From assembly GCA_965242795.1 (NCBI GenBank), contig OZ251505.1, positions 1,178,001-1,242,000 on the forward strand: DNA of 64,000 nt, written 5' to 3'. Numbering within the stretch: position 1 is the first letter of the stretch; each line of letters starts with the position of its first letter. The notes under the pieces were generated by a model. That model ran no database searches. It saw nothing but the letters and a program-made list of their open reading frames with translations, and had not been told where the DNA came from. The translations under genes were made by a program, and so were the position numbers. Below, piece by piece: positions 62,081 through 64,000 of the stretch. Origin of the DNA: Bin18 sp965242795 (lineage in GTDB: Bacteria > Desulfobacterota > Binatia > Bin18).

Positions 62081-62336
62081 CGGGGGGTGTCTTCCGCGGT
62101 GTCGAGGAGAGGGTGGGAATGGCATGCAAGACGATGCGGAGGTTCAGTTGCTCCTCGGCACACCGGCGCACGAGGTATCCATCCCCTGGATTCCTGCTTT
62201 CGCAGGAATGACGACCGAACGAGATCGCCGATGTCGTTCCCATATAGAAAGCAGAACCCCCTCTCCCTTTGGGAGAGGGTTGGGGTGAGGGTGCCCGGGC
62301 ATTGCATCAGCCTGGATCAAGCACTCCCCCGCGGCG
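62081..62336. repeat. Repeat-bearing gap between topA and trmFO
   Basis: ATTCC-type hairpin CTGGATTCCTGCTTTCGCAG (62188-62207) continuing GAATGACG, then the CT-rich hairpin CCCTCTCCC/GGGAGAGGG (about 62261-62281) with a GTTGGGGTGAGGG extension. No gene is seen. The hairpin could end the topA transcript. Confidence 0.6.
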
Positions 62337-64000
62337 CTACCGCCGCTTCCGGCGCGCAGCCTGCGCCTTTACCCGACCTTTCTTCGCGGCCCGGCCCCTG
62401 GATGCGGACGGCTTGCGCCGCCCCCCGCTGCGGCCTTCGCGCACTTCCCAATGCCCGTTCCGGTAATGGGCGCTCCAGGCCGTCGGCTTGCCGTCCACCT
62501 CCGAGGTGACGTACTGCTCGCGGCTCTTGCGCGAAAACCGGACGACCGTGGGATTCCCGTCCGGGTCGGCCTCGGGCGCGTTGAGCAGATAGTGGAATTT
62601 CGGGTCGAGTTCGTCGCGGTGCGGTTGCAACTCCGTGACCAGCGGCGCGCGAGTCTCGCGATTCTTCGGAAACCCGCTCGCCGCCAGAAAGATGCCCGCG
62701 GCGCCGTCGCGCAATACGTAATGGTCGTCCACGGTGCGGCAGCGGAGTTCCGGCATGGGCACCGGCGCGGTGCGCGGCGGCGCGGCTTGGCCGTTGCGGA
62801 GCAGCTTGCGCGTGTTGCCGCACCCGTCGCCGGTGCAGCGGAAGTATTTGCCGAACCGGCCGCTCTGCAACTGCATCTCGGCCCCGCATTTTTCGCAGGC
62901 CAGTACCGGCCCCTCGTAGCCTTTGAGGCGGAACTCGCCGCGCTCGACCTCGTGGCCGGCGCAGTCCGGGTTGTTCCCGCACAGATGCAGCTTGCGCGCC
63001 TCGTCGATCAGGTAGGCGTCCATGACCGCGTCGCAGTGCGGGCAGCGGCGCTTGGCACGCAGCCGGCGGCTCTCTTCCTCGTCGTCCGCGTCCGCGGCCA
63101 CGGCTTCCTCGCCCGGCACCAGGTTGAGCGTGCGCGTGCAGCGCTCCGCAGGCGGCAGGGAATAGCCCAAGCAGCCCAGGAAGACGCCGGTGCTCGCGGT
63201 GCGTACCTGCATGGGCCGGCCGCACGTGTCGCACGCGACGTCCGTAGTGGTGGGCTGGTTGGGCCGCATCCCCTCCGGGGCGCCGGCAACGCCGAGCCGC
63301 TTGGAGAAATCCTCGTAGAACGTGTCCAGCACGCCGCGCCACTCGCGCTCGCCGACGGCGATCTGGTCCAGGTCCCGCTCCATGCCGGCGGTGAACGAAT
63401 AGTCGAGTAGATGGTCGAAGTTCTCAACCAGCCGGTCGGTGACCAATTCGCCGATCTTCTCCGCGTAGAAACGCCGCTGCTTGAGCGTGACGTACCCCCG
63501 CTCCTGGATGGTGGAGATGATGGCCGCGTACGTGGACGGCCGGCCGATGCCGCGCTTTTCCAGTTCGCGGACGAGGCTGGCCTCGCCGTAGCGGGCCGGC
63601 GGCTTGGTGAAGTGCTGGCTGGTTTCGACGGCGTGGCAGACGAGCGCCTCGCCCGCTGCGAAGTCGGGCAACTCGGCCTCGTCCTCCTTGTCCTTGCGCG
63701 CCGCGGGGGGCAGTACTTTCGTGAACCCGTCGAAACGCAGGATGCGTCCGCGCGCGCGCAACTCGAATTCCCCGGCCTCCACCGTCACCGTCGTGCTGAG
63801 ATATTCGGCGCGCGTCATCTGGCAGGCGACGAACTGGCGCCAGATCAGGTCGTAGAGCCGCCGCGCGTCCGGGTCCGGGACGCCCACATCGTCCGGCCCG
63901 ACCGACAACGCGGTCGGGCGGATCGCCTCGTGCGCCTCCTGGGCCGCGGCCTTGCTGGCGTACGCGTTGGGCTTGGCCGGCAGATAGCGCGGCCCGTAGG
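62337..64000 (-). CDS. topA: DNA topoisomerase I, C-terminal part (window edge)
   Basis: Relaxes negative supercoils. 554 codons are in the window; the N-terminal Toprim part and active-site Tyr lie beyond 64000. Visible: YGPRYLPAKPNAYASKAAAQ, EAHEAIRPT, then TKPPARYGEASLVRELEKRG and IGRPSTYAAIISTIQERGYV. Three C-terminal zinc-ribbon modules follow (CDTCGRPM, CPHCDAVMDAY, CEKCGAEMQLQ) and a Lys/Arg-rich tail. The open frame has no stop up to the window end. Lies upstream of trmFO, as in many Firmicutes and delta-type genomes. Confidence 0.95.
   Translation of the reverse strand, partial: YGPRYLPAKPNAYASKAAAQEAHEAIRPTALSVGPDDVGVPDPDARRLYDLIWRQFVACQMTRAEYLSTTVTVEAGEFELRARGRILRFDGFTKVLPPAARKDKEDEAELPDFAAGEALVCHAVETSQHFTKPPARYGEASLVRELEKRGIGRPSTYAAIISTIQERGYVTLKQRRFYAEKIGELVTDRLVENFDHLLDYSFTAGMERDLDQIAVGEREWRGVLDTFYEDFSKRLGVAGAPEGMRPNQPTTTDVACDTCGRPMQVRTASTGVFLGCLGYSLPPAERCTRTLNLVPGEEAVAADADDEEESRRLRAKRRCPHCDAVMDAYLIDEARKLHLCGNNPDCAGHEVERGEFRLKGYEGPVLACEKCGAEMQLQSGRFGKYFRCTGDGCGNTRKLLRNGQAAPPRTAPVPMPELRCRTVDDHYVLRDGAAGIFLAASGFPKNRETRAPLVTELQPHRDELDPKFHYLLNAPEADPDGNPTVVRFSRKSREQYVTSEVDGKPTAWSAHYRNGHWEVREGRSGGRRKPSASRGRAAKKGRVKAQAARRKRR

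Overview
The window is high-GC DNA from a Gram-negative (diderm) bacterium. Genes for Kdo synthesis (kdsA, kdsB) and LPS transport (lptA, lptB, lptC) show an LPS outer membrane. TrmFO (the folate/FAD tRNA methylase), a class III (PhaE/PhaC-type) polyhydroxyalkanoate synthase and an alternative complex III operon argue against an ordinary enteric gammaproteobacterium. They fit Desulfobacterota-like, Methylomirabilota/Rokubacteria-like, Binatota-like or Tectomicrobia-like lineages. The sequence alone does not settle the phylum.

Layout. 1-5.2 kb: a minus-strand envelope operon kdsB-pyrG-kdsA-lptC-lptA-lptB (lptB cut by the window edge). 5.2-9.1 kb: repeat-rich DNA with two orphan small membrane/secreted proteins, a short mutY and a small conserved-looking ORF. 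9.2-12.8 kb: two paralogous ArnT/PMT-type glycosyltransferases. 12.9-14.2 kb: an intact vapBC and a phd antitoxin with a wrecked parE. 14.4-20.5 kb: membrane pyrophosphatase, a two-subunit CoA-transferase-fold enzyme, two tandem membrane coiled-coil proteins and an Nramp-like transporter. 21-23.4 kb: a secreted PPC-domain protein, hicB with a hicA destroyed by a small transposable repeat, and a frameshifted higA. 23.4-26 kb: an M14 carboxypeptidase-like protein and an esterase. 26-30.3 kb: a permease plus pqqEDCBA. 30.3-33.1 kb: nested repeats, an ArsC/Spx-like protein, a broken restriction-modification gene and an AHL-lactonase-like hydrolase. 33.4-41 kb: the alternative complex III operon actA-actB-actCD(fused)-actE-actF. 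41.2-45.5 kb, divergent: a predicted lanthanide-type PQQ alcohol dehydrogenase with its periplasmic binding protein, cytochrome c and beta-propeller protein. 45.6-48.3 kb: a deleted TPR gene, a phd/parE pair, a DUF433/DUF5615 pair and a 31-codon methyltransferase stub. 48.7-56 kb: CmcJ-like oxygenase, GNAT, phaC/phaE-like pair, aldo/keto reductase, a small membrane protein, epoxide hydrolase and thiolase. 56.3-60 kb: an AT-rich gene pair and an intact type IIG-like restriction-methyltransferase. 60.7-64 kb: trmFO and topA (cut by the window edge).

How the parts work together. The pqq genes make the cofactor for the dehydrogenase at 41.2 kb. Electrons would pass to its cytochrome c and, in the same periplasm, quinol oxidation would run through the neighbouring alternative complex III. 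Thiolase and PhaC/PhaE-like proteins point to storage of acetyl-CoA-derived polyester.

The most unusual layer is non-coding. Almost every gap carries short modular repeats: TTCGACAAGCTCAGG hemi-units, ATTCCN8GGAAT hairpins, GTAGGGGC palindromes and TCGGATTA hairpins. Some have terminal inverted repeats and some are nested inside each other. One destroyed hicA, and others form the 3' ends of higA and trmFO. There are also three arrays of degenerate DNA heptamers (NNNCCAC) that overlap gene ends. In parallel, toxin-antitoxin and restriction genes are being lost: several toxins are frameshifted, interrupted or startless while their antitoxins remain open.
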